From Alentia gelatinosa (taxonomy: Eukaryota > Annelida > Polychaeta > Phyllodocida > Polynoidae): a stretch of 64,000 nt of DNA. The position numbers and the translations under genes were made by a program. Shown piece after piece: positions 10,499 through 22,504 of the stretch; positions within the stretch are counted from its first letter, which is position 1, and each line of letters begins with the position of its first letter. Under the pieces are notes generated by a model. The model saw only the letters and a list, made by a program, of their open reading frames with translations, made no database searches and was not told the DNA's origin. The stretch lies in assembly GCA_950022655.1 (NCBI GenBank), contig OX465579.1:178197263-178261262 (forward strand), written 5' to 3'.

Positions 10499-11045
10499 TG
10501 TGGAGGAGATGGAGGGTGTAAGGCGCAGGTCGGGGGCGGCGTGTGGTGGTGAGGGCGCGGGGAGAGGCGGCGTGTCGGTCGCAGACCTGCGTGTTGCACT
10601 CGGCCCGGGACTCGGGCGGGCCAGGTGACAGGCCGCCGGGCGATAATGGGGGAGGGGGCCGGATGAGAGCAGGACGTAGCCACAGGGCGTAGGGAGAGGG
10701 TGGGAGGGGGTGGGAGGGGTGCCAGCATCATCAGCTGCCTCCGCGAGCAGCTCCGAGCAGCTCCGAGCAGCTCCCCCGCCCGGTCTGAGCACATAATGAT
10801 GGCCTCTAGCGAACTCGGTGCGAGCGCTCTGCTAAAAACCAGGAAAGGGTGAAAAAGAAAGGAAAAAAAGGAGGCGGAAGCCCCTCCCGCCTGAGCAGGA
10901 ATGGGAGCTGAAGCAAACAGCGATCTGCTCACAAAGAGCAGCTCACAAGACATGATTCACGGTGAGTTGTCGCCGTGTGTAAACTGCAGCGTGTCCGGCC
11001 TGCAACTAGAGCCGCGTGGAGGGCGTTCAGTGCCCCGCGCCTCGC
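10499..11045. other. GC-rich unique block with three 10-bp repeat units
   Basis: GC-rich DNA with GAGCAGCTCC units at 10743-10775, the same motif as the array at 8099-8305. No gene recognised. Confidence 0.6.
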
Positions 11046-11985
11046 GCCAGCCGTTTTATACCGGAAAGCCGCCAGTTCTAGTCCCGCGCCCTATTTATAC
11101 CGGCAAGTCGCCGGTTCTAGTCCCGTGCCCTATTTATACCGGCAAGTCGTTGGTTCTAGTCCAGGGCCCTATTTATACCGGCAAGTCGCTAGTTCTAGTC
11201 CTGCGCCCTATTTATACCGGCAAGTGGCCGGTTCTAGTCCCGGGCCTTATTTATACCGGCAAGTCGCCAGTTCTAGTCCCGCGCCTTATTTATACCGGCA
11301 AGTCGCCGGTTCTAGTCCCGCGCCCTATTTATAGCGGCAAGCCGCCAGTTCTAGTCCCGCACCCTATTTATACCGGCAAGCCGCCAGTTCTAGTTCCGCG
11401 CCCTATTTATAGCGGCAAGTCGCCGGTTCTAGTCCCGCGCCCTATTTATACCGGCAAGTCGCCGGTTCTAGTTCCGCGCCCTATTTATACCGGCAAGTCG
11501 CCGGTTCTAGTCCCGCACCCTATTTATACCGGCAAGTCGCCGGTTCTAGTCCAGGGCCCTATTTATACCGGCAGGTCGCCAGTTCTAGTCCCGTGCCCTA
11601 TTTATACCGGCAGGTCGCCAGTTCTAGTCCCGCGCCTTATTTATACCGGCAAGTTGCCAGTTCTAGTCCCATGCCTTATTTATACCGGCAGGTCGCTAGT
11701 TCTAGTCCCACGCCCTATTTATACCGGCAAGTCACCGGTTCTAGTCCCATACCCTATTTATACCGACAAATCTCCAGTTCTAGTCCCACGCCCTATTTAT
11801 ACCGGCAAGTCGCCGGTTCTAGTCCCCGCCCTATTTGTACCGGCAAGTCGCTGGTTCTAGTCCCATGCCCTATTTATACTGGCAAGTCACTGGTTCCACT
11901 CCCACGCCCTACTTATACTGGCAAGTAGCCGGTTCTAGTCCCGCGCCCTATTTATACCGGCAAGTCGCCAGTCCCAGTCCCTGTT
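11046..11985. repeat. 39-bp minisatellite, about 24 units, each with TATTTATA
   Basis: Each unit contains CCCTATTTATACCGGCAAGT followed by CGCCGGTTCTAGTCCCGCG. Because 39 is a multiple of three, one plus frame stays open as a 13-residue repeat (IYTGKSPVLVPRP), but nothing suggests translation. The TATTTATA core is the best conserved part, and two units read CTATTTATAG, a consensus MEF2 site. Confidence 0.95.
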
Positions 11986-12305
11986 AACACTCCCGGTCCC
12001 TGTCCTAGTTCTGTTTATTCTCCTGGTCACTGGTTCTATTCCCTGTTAATACCTCCCAGTCCCCGGTTCTAGTCCCGGGCCCGGCTCCGCTGACCTTCCG
12101 CGAGCCGGCCGCCGGGCGTCGCGCGTGCCCCGCCCGTGCCCCGCGCGCCGTGTTGATTAGGCTCTTACAGACTAATGTTTTCCGCCCGACTAACGACATT
12201 GGCGCCGCCTCACGGAAGTCGCCTGCGCCATTACCACCAGGCGGCGCCGCGCGCATTGTGCGGCGTCCACGGCGCCGGCGTCCCCGCGGGCGTCTTAGCC
12301 TGCGT
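11986..12305. other. CpG-rich unique block
   Basis: Degenerate tail of the 39-bp array, then CpG-dense DNA (12090-12300). No gene recognised. Confidence 0.5.
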
Positions 12306-12846
12306 CTTAACAGCGTCCTGCCAGCGTCCTGCCAGCGTCCTGACAGCGTCCTGCCAGCGTCCTGCCAGCGTCCTGCCAGCGTCCTGACAGCGTCCTGACA
12401 GCGTCCTGCCAGCGTCCTGCCAGCGTCCTGCCAGCGTCCTGCTAGCGTCCTGACAGCGTCCTGCCAGCGTCCTGCCAGCGTCCTGCCAGCGTCCTGACTG
12501 CGTCCTGACAGCGTCAAAACAGCGTCCTGCTAGCGTCCTGCCAGCGTCCTGCTAGCGTCCTGCCAGCGTCCTGCTAGCGTCCTGCCAGCGTCCTGCCAGC
12601 GTCCTGCCAGCGTCCTGTCAACGTCCCGACAGCGTCCTGACAGCGTCCTGACAGCGTCCTGACAGCGTCCTGACAGCGTCCTGACAGCGTCCTGCCAGCG
12701 TCCTGCCAGCGTCCTGCCAGCGTCCTGTCAACGTCCCGACAGCGTCCTGACAGCGTCCTGACAGCGTCCTGACAGCGTCCTGACAGCGTCCTGACAGCGT
12801 CCTGACAGCGTCCTGACAGCGTCCTGACAGCGTCCTGACAGCGTCA
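12306..12846. repeat. 11-bp array CAGCGTCCTGC/A, about 49 units
   Basis: Regular 11-bp period. Units ending CCTGC and CCTGA occur in blocks, a sign of repeated local duplication. Confidence 0.95.
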
Positions 12847-13048
12847 GTAAACTGACATCATACTGACAGTGCACTGACAGTGTACTGACAGTGAAATGAC
12901 AGTGAAATGACAGGGTTCTGCAGACATCCTGACGGTGTACTGACATCATACTGACAGTGCACTGACAGTGTACTGACAGTGAAATGACAGGGTTCTGCAG
13001 ACATCCTGACAGTCTACTGACATCATACTGACAGTGCACTGACAGTGA
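12847..13048. repeat. Diverged 11-bp array with ~77-88 bp higher-order unit
   Basis: The 11-bp phase continues from the array before it, but units have drifted to ACTGACAGTGC, AATGACAGTGA, TCTGCAGACAT and ACTGACATCAT. This ordered series then repeats as a block. Confidence 0.85.
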
Positions 13049-13171
13049 CTAACCTTCCTTCTTACAGTTGCAGTGCCTAATGTGATGCTCCAATACCGAT
13101 ACAACCCGTGACTACAAAATGACACTACGGCCTGCTACGATAATCCCACACCCACAAAACAAAGAAAGTGA

Positions 13172-13350
13172 GGCCCGTTAAATAATCTAGGACAACCCTT
13201 TTCTGTACGCCAAGGAGACCCAGGGATGGTGTAGGTCAACTTTATTCAACACTTACAGCCAACCTTATGGATGGCTAAGTCTGTCTTTGCGAACTTAAAA
13301 TTCATAAAGCAATAACTCTTAATCCTAATCCTAGGTTATTCAACTGGCCC
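13172..13350. mobile_element. Short TIR element, family P copy 1
   Basis: The left end GGCCCGTTAAATAATCTAGG is inverted at the right end (about 13331-13350). Its interior CTGTACGCCAAGGAGACCCA and GTCAACTTTATTCAACA recur near 30.4 kb and 62.1 kb. Confidence 0.7.
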
Positions 13351-13429
13351 ATGGCTATGATAATCCCACACTAATCCACCTTCAGCCAGTGTCACCCTCA
13401 ACAAACCAGCGCAACCCCGGCACCCCTAA

Positions 13430-13660
13430 GAAACGCACGCCACCCACCGGAGACCAGCTCCGGGCGGCCAAATGTCACGTGGTCACGACTCTATTATCGC
13501 CCGGCCTCATTAAAGTTCACCGGCCGCCTATTTCGGGACGCCGCCACCAGGTAGCACCACGGGAATTGGAACGCGGCGTCCGGCGTCCCAAAAGTCACGT
13601 GCTCACTGGACGGCGTCTCAAAACCGAACTGTGACGTATTATTCGCCAATTAACACATTT
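13430..13660. promoter_or_regulatory. CpG block with two CACGTG E-boxes and a CRE-like site
   Basis: GTCACGTGGTCACG (E-box 13476-13481), GTCACGTGCTCAC (E-box 13596-13601), TGACGTA at 13632-13638 and CCAAT at about 13646 lie within about 175 bases. No gene is recognised downstream, so a promoter or enhancer role is inference. Confidence 0.35.
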
Positions 13661-13959
13661 AAAAAAAAAAGGGAGGGGGAATAAAATAAGAAAATTAAAA
13701 AAGATAACGACTGGACACAGGAGGTGTGATTTCTGCGGATCGGCTAGTTTTGTGTATCTGGCGCGGTGTTGTGTGGTGAGGGAGCGCAGACTGTGGAGAC
13801 CGATGGCGGGACTGCGGGGAGAGATGCTAGAGCTCGCTCCTAACTTCTCATCAGCGCAATTAGCGCAGAGTGAGAGGATCAGACGACAAATTACACGCTG
13901 CCCGCCACTGATTGCAATTAACGGTGATTCGTGTTTGCCGCGTGTCACCTACACCCGGC
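13661..13959. other. A-rich tract and unique sequence
   Basis: A-rich at 13660-13705, then mixed sequence. No gene recognised. Confidence 0.5.
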
Positions 13960-14765
13960 ACCAGGAGGACAGGGACCAGGACGGGAACCGGGACGGGGGA
14001 GCAGGACGGGGAACCAGGATGGGGACCAGGACAGGGACCAGGACGGGAACCGGGACGGGGGAGCAGGACGGGGAACCAGGACGGGGAACCGGGACGGGGG
14101 AGCAGGACAGGGGAGCAGGACGGGGGACCAGGACGGGTACCAGGACGGGTACCAGGACGGGGAGCAGGACGGGGGACCAGGACCAGGACCAAGACGGGCA
14201 CCAGGACGGGCACCAGGACGGGGGACCAGGACGGGGGACCAGGACGGGCACCAGGACGGGCACCAGGACGGGGGACCAGGACGGGGGACCAGGACGGGCA
14301 CCAGGACGGGCACCAGGACGGGCACCAGGACGGGCACCAGGACGGGTACCAGGACGAGGATGAGGACGGGGATGAGGACGGGGATGAGGACGGGGACGAG
14401 GACGGGGAACGAGGACGGGGGACGAGGACAGGGGACCAGGACGGGGACCAGGACGGGGGAGCAGGACGGGGGAGCAGGACGGGGGAGCAGGACGGGGAGC
14501 AGGACGGGGAGCAGGACGGGGGACCAGGACGGGGGACCAGGACGGGGAGCAGGACGGGGAGCAGGACGGGGGAGCAGGACGGGGGAGCAGGACGGGGGAG
14601 CAGGACGGGGAGCAGGACGGGGAGCAGGACGGGGGAGCAGGACGGGGGACCAGGACGGGGGACCAGGACGGGGAGCAGGACGGGGAGCAGGACGGGGAAC
14701 AGGACGGGGAACAGGAGGGGGACCAGGAGGGGGACCAGGACAGGGAACTAGGATGGGGACCAGGC
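13960..14765. repeat. 12-14 bp array GGGGACCAGGACGG / GGGAGCAGGACGG
   Basis: About 65 short units mixing CAGGACGGGG variants in all frames. All three plus frames and two minus frames are open, so the open frames are not evidence for a gene. Confidence 0.95.
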
Positions 14766-15189
14766 TAAACAAGGCAGGGGACCAGTCTGAGTACTAACTT
14801 GAACCAGGCAGGGGACCAGGCTGAAACCGGGGTAAACCAGGCAGGGCAGTATAGGTAGAAAGGGTTACCTGGGCTGGTTAGGGCTGGTATGATTGGACGT
14901 GGGGTAACTGGCCCATCTTTATTTGGGTCTGGACTGAGATATGTATGATTGGGCTCACACTGGTTTAATTGGGCCTGGGACACTTGGGCCAGGATTGCCT
15001 AGCTCTGGTGTGGTTTTGTCGGGGTGGCTGGGACATCCCGGCTGGCTGGGCCATATAGGGTTTGTACTGGGTTGACTTGGCCATGTATGGTTGGAACGGA
15101 CCACGGATGGGTGGATTTTGGACGGTTGGGCCTGGGTTGGTGTGTTTTAGTGTGGTTGGTCCCAGGCTGGCTTGTCCAGGTGTATTTTG
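14766..15189. other. Degenerate GGGCTGG/TTGGGC-rich sequence
   Basis: Loose repeats of GGTTTGGTTGGGCCTGG type that decay from the array to the left. No gene seen. Confidence 0.5.
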
Positions 15190-15490
15190 GCCCGGGCCGG
15201 TGTGACACTCGTATTTCCCGGCCGAGCGGACCGGGGTGCGCGCGGCGGACAGGATGTCGGGCCAGTCCCGGGTACTGTTTCCCGCTCGCCCCGCAGGCCC
15301 GGCCAGCCTCAGGTAACCCGAGACACGTCCGCCCGGGCGTCCTCACGTCACTTCCGCTCACCGGTCTGCGCACGCGCACCGGGACGCCCGCGTGGGGGCG
15401 CTGCGACACGGCGGCGTCCCTCCTGCGTCCCTTCAGCGTCCCTCCTGCGTCTCTCCGGGCGCAGATCGATAGGCGCGGCCTAATTAGGAC
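15190..15490. promoter_or_regulatory. CpG island with an NRF1-type palindrome
   Basis: CpG-dense DNA holding TGCGCACGCGCA at 15367-15378, an exact YGCGCAYGCGCR site, next to CACTTCCGC (ETS-like, reversed). No exon recognised. Confidence 0.4.
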
Positions 15491-15527
15491 GCCGAGCCTA
15501 CATCTAGATGGGTGGTGGAGGAGGGTG

Positions 15528-16148
15528 GAGGTGTGTGTGTGAGGGGTGTGTGTGAGGGGTGTGTGTGAGGGGTGTGGAGGGGTGTAGAAGGGTGTGGAGG
15601 GGTGTTAGGGTTGTGGAGGGGTGTAGAGAGATATAGTGGGGTGTAGAGGGGTATAGAGGTGTGTGGATGGGTATAGAGGGGTGTGGAGGGGTGTAGAGGG
15701 GTATAGAGGGGTGTAAAGGGGTATAGAGAGGTGTTCGGGTTGTGGAGGGGTGTAGAGGTGTGTAGAGGGGTGTGGAGGGGTTTGGAGGGTTGTGGAGTGG
15801 TGTAGAGGGGTATAGTGGGGTGTAGAGGGATATAGAGGTGTGTGGAGGGGTATAGAGGGGTGTGGAGGGGTGTAGACGGGTGTAGAGGGGTATAGAGGGT
15901 GTAGAGGGGTGTAGAGGGGTGCAGAGGGATATAGAGGGGTGTAGAGGGGAGTAGAAGGGTATGAGGGGTGTGTAGGGGTGTAGAGGGGTGTAGACGGGTA
16001 TAGAGGGGTATAGAGGGGTGTGGAGGGGTATAGAGGGGTATAGAGGGGTGTGTAGGGGTGTAGAGGTGTGTAGAGGGGTATAGAGGGGTGTAGAGGGGTG
16101 TAGAGGGGTATAGAAGGGTGTGTAGGTTGTGGAGGGATGTAGAGGGGT
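15528..16148. repeat. 10-bp array GGGGTGTAGA, about 60 units
   Basis: Units vary as GGGGTATAGA, GGTGTGGAGG and similar. Strand-asymmetric, almost no C on the plus strand. Confidence 0.95.
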
Positions 16149-16352
16149 GATTCGTGATTGTTGATCCCCACCAGTTGAAACATGGACGGTTTTGTCCTAC
16201 GATTATTTGATAGGAAATGCAGTGGTAAACGTTGATTGTAGCAGTTTGCTGCAGATTTTTCAGGAGGGAGTTTTCACTCAATATTTGATAACAAAAATGT
16301 GTATTCATACGTTTCTCGATCAAGTTCTATATGAATAATGCTGTATTGTCAG
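16149..16352. other. Unique sequence
   Basis: No gene or array recognised. Confidence 0.5.
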
Positions 16353-16495
16353 GGCAGATTTCTCTCCTTTCACTGTGCACACTTTATCCATACTGTTAGT
16401 ACAGATTTCTCTCCTTTCACTGTGCACACTTTATCCATACTGTTGGTACAGATTTCTCTCCTTTCAGTGTTCACACTTTATCCATACTGTTAGTA
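16353..16495. repeat. 47-bp tandem triplication
   Basis: Three near-identical copies with CAGATTTCTCTCCTTTCACT and ATCCATACTGTTAGTA. Confidence 0.95.
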
Positions 16496-16854
16496 CACCG
16501 TGTCATACACTCCTCCCTTCCTCTGTGACACCCCGTCTTGTATCGCCTCCACCAGTGCATCCCCCCTGCCCACTTATCCTTCCCTCTCCGTCCTACCTTT
16601 GATGCCTCACACCCTACCTGGCCTCACCTGTACCATTGTCTCCACACCCCGGCTGCACCCGTTCACCCTCCCCGCACCACACTGCACCCGGCCAGGAGCA
16701 CCGGGCGCCACCCGCCATCCGAACAGAGCATTAAAGACTGGTCCTCTACCGCTGTCAGCCGCCAACCCGGCCCCCAGGCACCGACGTATGGGCTGATGGG
16801 GTGGTTACTGTACTATAGAATACCCCCCCTCAGTCTCCCTTTCTCTTCTACGAA
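16496..16854. other. C-rich unique sequence
   Basis: No gene recognised. Confidence 0.5.
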
Positions 16855-17590
16855 ACCTAGAGGGGGTTTAGGCGGGCGGGTAGGCGCCAGGCGGGTTTAG
16901 GCGGGCGGGTTAGGCGGGCGGGTAGGGTTAGGCCTATTAAGGCAGACCGGCAGGTTTAGGCGGATTAAGGTGGGCTGGCAGGTATTAGACGGATTAAGGG
17001 CAGGCAGGTTTAGGCGGATTAAGGCGGGCAGGCAGGTTTAGGCGGATTAAGGCGGGCGGGCAGGTTAAGGCGTATTAAGCCGGGCGGGCAGGTTTAGGCG
17101 TATTAAGGCAGGCAGGCAGGTTTAGGCGGATTAAGGCGGGCAGGCAGGTTTAGGCGGATTAAGGCGGGCGGGCAGGTTAAGGCGCATTAAGGCAGGCGGG
17201 CAGGTTTAGGCGTATTAAGGGGGGCGGGCAGGTTTAGGCGCATTAAGGCAGGTGGGCAGGTTTAGGTGCATTAAGGCAGGCGGGCAGGTTTAGGAGCATT
17301 AAGGCAGGCGGGCAGGTTTAGGCGTATTAAGGCAGGCAGGCAGGTTTAGGCGCATTAAGGCAGGCAGGCAGGTTTAGGCGTATTAAGGCAGGCGGGCAGG
17401 TTTAGGCAGATTAAGGCGGGCGGGCAGGTTTAGGCGGATTAAGGCCGGCGGGCAGGTTTAGGCGCATTAAGGCAGGCGGGCAGGTTTAGGTGCATTAAAG
17501 CAGGCGGGCAGGTTTAGGTGCATTAAGGCAGGCGGGCAGGTTTAGGGGTATTAAGGCGGAAAGGCAGTGGGCAGCTTTAGGCGGGTTGAT
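16855..17590. repeat. 28-bp minisatellite, about 24 units
   Basis: Units with GGCAGGTTTAGGCGCATTAA then GGCAGGCG. The GGCGGGC/TTTAGGCG parts also appear in the next array, suggesting common origin. Confidence 0.95.
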
Positions 17591-17754
17591 AGCCAAAGGG
17601 ATGGGTCTAAGCAGGCAGGCCTAGCGGGTGGATATCTTTCTAATTTATTTTTATAGATTTTTAATGACAATATTTAATATGCGTCAGTTCTTCCTGTTGG
17701 CAATCGCCTTCATACGTTAAGAATCGCCTATAAATCATCGGCGTGTGGGCACTA
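17591..17754. other. Short AT-rich break between arrays
   Basis: A unique AT-rich spacer, possibly an insertion that split related arrays. Confidence 0.4.
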
Positions 17755-20642
17755 GGTTATAGGCGGGCGGGCTTGGCCGGTTGGGTTTTAGGCGGGCGGA
17801 TGGTGTAGGACACAGGTAGAGGTGTGTCTAGCCTGGCGGGTGGTATAGGACACAGGTAGAGGTATCTATAGGCGGGCGGGTGGTATAGGACACAGGTAAG
17901 GAGTCGTTAGGCGGGCGGGTGGTATAAGACATAGGTAGAGGTGGTTTTAGGCGGGCGGGTGGTGTAGGACACAGGTAGAGGTGGTTTTAGGTGGGCTTGT
18001 TGTAGAGGACACAGTGGTTTGTAGGCTGGAGGATGGTAGAGGACACAGGTACAGGTATCTATAGGTGGGCGGGTGGTGTAGGACACAGTGGTGTGTAGGC
18101 TGGAGGACGGTAGAGGACACAGGTACAGGTATATTTAGGTGGGCGGGTGGTGTAGGAGACAGTGGTGTGTAGGCTGGAGGACGGTAGAGGACACAGGTAC
18201 AGGTATATTTAGACGGGCGGGTTGTAGAGGACACAGTGGTTTGTAGGCTGGAGGACGGTAGAGGACACAGGTACAGGTATATTTAGGCGGGCTGGTTGTA
18301 GAGGGCACAGGTACAGGTATATTTAGGCGGGCTGGTTGTAGAGGACACAGGTACAGGTATATTTAGACGGGCTGGTTGTAGAGGACACAGTGGTCTGTAG
18401 GCTGGAGGATGGTAGAGGACACAGGTACAGGTATATTTAGGTGGGCGGGTGGTGTAGGACACAGTGGTGTGTAGGCTGGAGGACGGTAGAGGACACAGGT
18501 ACAGGTATATTTAGGCGGGCTGGTTGTAGAGGGCACAGGTACAGGTATATTTAGGCGGGCTGGTTGTAGAGGACACAGGTACAGGTATATTTAGACGGGC
18601 TGGTTGTAGAGGACACAGTGGTCTGTAGGCTGGAGGATGGTAGAGGACACAGGTACAGGTATATTTAGGTGGGCGGGTGGTGTAGGACACAGTGGTGTGT
18701 AGGCTGGAGGACGGTAGAGGACACAGGTACAGGTATATTTAGGCGGGCTGGTTGTAGAGGGCACAGGTACAGGTATATTTAGGCGGGCTGGTTGTAGAGG
18801 GCACAGGTACAGGTATATTTAGGCGGGCTGGTTGTAGAGGACACAGTGGTTTGTAGGCTGGAGGATGGTAGAGGACACAGGTACAGGTATATTTAGGCGG
18901 GCTGGTTGTAGAGGACACAGTGGTTTGTAGGCTGGAGGATGGTAGAGGACACAGGTACAGGTATATTTAGGCGGGCTGGTTGTAGAGGACACAGGTACAG
19001 GTATATTTAGGCGGGCTGGTTGTAGGGGACACAGTGGTTTGTAGGCTGGAGGACGGTAGAGGACACAGGTACAGGTATATTTAGACGGGCTGGTTGTAGA
19101 GGACACAGTGGTTTGTAGGCTGGAGGACGGTAGATGACACAGGTACAGGTATATTTAGACGGGCGGGTTGTAGAGGACACAGTGGTGTATAGGCTGGAGG
19201 ATGGTAGAGGACACAGGTACAGGTATATTTAGGCGGGCTGGTTGTACAGGACACAGTGGTCTGTAGGCTGGAGGATGGTAGAGGACACAGGTACAGGTAT
19301 ATTTAGGCGGGCTGGTTGTAGAGGGCACAGGTACAGGTATATTTAGGCGGGCTGGTTGTAGAGGACACAGTGGTTTGTAGGCTGGAGGACGGTAGAGGAC
19401 ACAGGTACAGGTATATTTAGACGGGCTTGTTGTAGAGGACACAGTGGTTTGTAGGCTGGAGGATGGTAGAGGACACAGGTACAGGTATCTTTAGTTGGGA
19501 GGGTGGTCACAGGACACAGGTACAGGTATATTTAGGCGGGCTGGTTGTAGAGGACACAGTGGTGTGTAGGCTGGAGGACGGTAGAGGACACAGGTACAGG
19601 TATATTTAGGCGGGCTGGTTGTAGAGGACACAGGTACAGGTATATTTAGGCGGGCTGGTTGTAGAGGACACAGTGGTTTGTAGGCTGGAGGATGGTGGAG
19701 GACACAGGTACAGGTATATTTAGATGGGAGGGTGGTGTAGGACACAGTGGTGTGTAGGCTGGAGGATGGTAGAGGACACAGGTACAGGTATATTTAGATG
19801 GGAGGGTGGTGTAGGACACAGTGGTGTGTAGGCTGGAGGATGGTAGAGGACACAGGTACAGGTATATTTAGATGGGAGGGTGGTGTAGGACACAGGTACA
19901 GGTATATTTAGGCGGGCTGGTTGTAGAGGACACCGTGGTTTGTAGGCTGGAGGATGGTAGAGGACACAGGTACAGGTATCTATAGTTGGGCGCGTGGTCA
20001 CAGGACACAGGTACAGGTATATTTAGACGGGCGGGTTGCACAGGACACAGTGGTCTGTAGGCTGGAGGATGGTAGAGGACACAGGTACAGGTATATTTAG
20101 ACGGGCTGGTTGTAGAGGACACAGTGGTTTGTAGGCTGGAGGCTGGTAGAGGACACAGGTACAGGTATCTATAGGTGGGCTGGTTGTACAGGACACAGGT
20201 ACATGTATATTTAGGTGGGCTGGTTTTAGAGGACACAGTGGTCTGTAGGCTGGAGGACGGTAGAGGACACAGGTACAGGTATATTTAGGCGGGCTGGTTG
20301 TAGAGGACACAGTGGTCTGTAGGCTGGAGGACGGTAGAGGACACAGGTACAGGTATATTTAGACGGGCGGGTGGTGTAGCACACAGTGGTTTGTAGGCTG
20401 GAGGACGGTAGAGGACACAGGTACAGGTATATTTAGGCGGGTGGTGTAGGACACAGTGGTTTGTAGGCTGGAGGATGGTAGAGGACACAGGTACAGGTAT
20501 ATTTAGACGGGCTGGTTGTAGAGCACACAGTGGTTTGTAGGCTGGAGGATGGTGGAGGACACAGGTACAGGTATATTTAGACGGGCTGGTTGTAGAGGAC
20601 ACAGTGGTGTGTAGGATGGTAGAGGACACAGGTACAGGTACG
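17755..20642. repeat. 2.9-kb array of 40-bp and 74-bp units
   Basis: The 40-bp form is GGTTGTAGAGGACACAGGTA then CAGGTATATTTAGGCGGGCT. The 74-bp form adds AGTGGTTTGTAGGCTGGAGG and a second GGTAGAGGACACAGG. The two forms alternate in blocks. The left edge (17755-17960) has simpler units that bridge to the 28-bp array. Confidence 0.95.
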
Positions 20643-20814
20643 CTGAGCGGCCTGCACCCAGTCACACCTTCCCTACCTGAGCCCCGCCGCCCGCTCCACC
20701 CTCCGCTTCTCCTCCAGCCTGAGGGCCGCGCATTGTCGCCGCCCGGCTTTGTTGTCGCGTGTCCTCGTCCTACGAGACTTCTGCACCATCACCAGCACAA
20801 GCTGTAACACCCAC
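20643..20814. other. GC-rich spacer
   Basis: No gene recognised. Confidence 0.4.
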
Positions 20815-21690
20815 TCTATCCTACATCACCACCCACTCCAACCTCCACCTACCACGCCATCCCTCTCACACCTACCACTCCATCCCTCCAACACCACCCA
20901 ATCCATCCCTCCAACACCCACTCCAACCTACAACACCCACTCCATCCTACAATACCCGCTCCACCCCTCACACCATCCACTCCATCCTACAACACCCACT
21001 CCATCCTACAACATCCACTCCATCCTACAACACCCACTCCATCCTACAACAACCGCTCCATCCTACAACACCCACTCCGTCCTACAACATCCACTCCATC
21101 CCTCAAGACCCGCTCAGTCCTACAACACCCGCTCCGTCCTACAACACCCACTCCATCCTACAAGACCCGCTCCATGCTATAACACCCACTACATCCTACA
21201 AGACCCACTCCATCCTACAAGACCCGCTCCACCCCTCACACCATCCACTCCATCCTACAAGACCCACTCCATCCTACAAGACCCACTCCGTCCTACAACA
21301 CCCGCTCCATCCTACAACACCCACTCCGTCCTACAACACCCACTCCGTTCTACAACACCCGCTCCATCCTACAACACCCACTCCGTCCTACAACACCCAT
21401 TCCATCCTACAACACCCACTCCGTTCTACAACACCCACTCCAACCTCCACCACCCACTCCAACCTCCATCACCCACTCCACCCCTCACACCACCCACTCC
21501 GTCCTACAACACCCACTCCATCCTACAACACCCACTCCATCCTACAACACCCACTCCATCCTACAACACCCGCTCCATCCTACAACACCCGCTCCGTCCT
21601 ACAACACCCGCTCCGTCCTACAACACATACTCCACCCCTCACAACACCCGCTCCATCCTACAACACATACTCCATCCCTCCAACACCACT
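20815..21690. repeat. 19-bp array CCATCCTACAACACCCACT, about 46 units
   Basis: Regular units with CCGTCC, CCGCT and AAGACCC variants. There is no stop codon in two plus frames, so two 360-codon open frames overlap; neither is protein-like. Confidence 0.95.
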
Positions 21691-22504
21691 CAGTCTGTCC
21701 CTCCTCCACCACTCAGTCTGTCCCTCCACCATCACCCAGTCTGTCCCTCCACGATCACCCTCCTTCTCTCTCTCTGTCTCTCTCTGTCTCCAGCACCCAC
21801 CATGTCTCTCTGTCCCCCTGTCCATCTCTAAGACACTCTGATTTTTTTCTTGGTCTTCTTGTTATATCTTTTTTTCCTTTTCTCATACTCTGATTCTCTC
21901 AAGCTTAGTCTCATCACTATATCTGCCTTTTCTTCATGAACTCGCTTCTCTTGCTTTTTACTCAATACAAAGTGTAACGCTTGTGGCTTGTTGTAAGTTT
22001 TACCCTGAATGCATTTATGAAAGAACAGAATATCACGATAAATCACGATATTATTTCAAAATTGTCGGTATGAAATTTTTAGTTTGTATATTATCTATTT
22101 ATTTTTTATTTTTGTTTTTCTTTGATATGTGCAACCGAAGTATGGTGGTACGTTGCCATACCGGCACAGTATGGTGGTACGTGTTACCTACCACAGGTTT
22201 ATATATACGGTATTTTCTGTCATAGGTATACAATGCTACTCCATCCCCGCCATACACCACAGGTAGTGAGCAGCGAGAGACTCTCTATCACTAACCCCCC
22301 CCCCCCTCTCATCCCGGACTCTCTATCACTGCCCCCCCCCCCTCTCACCCCGGATTCAGTCTCTGCGCGGTCCCTGTCTGTGGGACCACCTTCCTCTCTC
22401 CGGGTACTGCCTACAATTACAGCGCTAGGATTACCAGCCCGGGCTCGCAATGACGCCTCCAGCCTAGACTTGCTCAAGTCTTTGATTATGAACATTCTAT
22501 CGTA
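21691..22504. other. Pyrimidine-rich then AT-rich sequence
   Basis: CTGTCCCTCC repeats to about 21830, T-rich unique DNA, then two C runs with CTCTCATCCCGGA at 22292-22360. No gene recognised. Confidence 0.5.

Noticed and set aside
10901..11860. 319-codon frame with a 13-residue repeat
   Set aside because: The 39-bp period keeps any frame open. Overlapping frames give equally long translations, and divergence shows no sign of synonymous bias.
13752..14797. Overlapping RTGTRTG/GPGRGTR-type frames
   Set aside because: Open on both strands in several frames of a CAGGACGGGG array; low complexity only.
17755..20642. CRISPR-like appearance of alternating units
   Set aside because: Animal DNA; the 'spacers' are themselves repeated and there are no cas genes. 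It is a two-form minisatellite.
20749..21841. Two 360-codon frames rich in Tyr, Asn, Thr, His, Pro
   Set aside because: Translation of the 19-bp array in two frames; no protein features.
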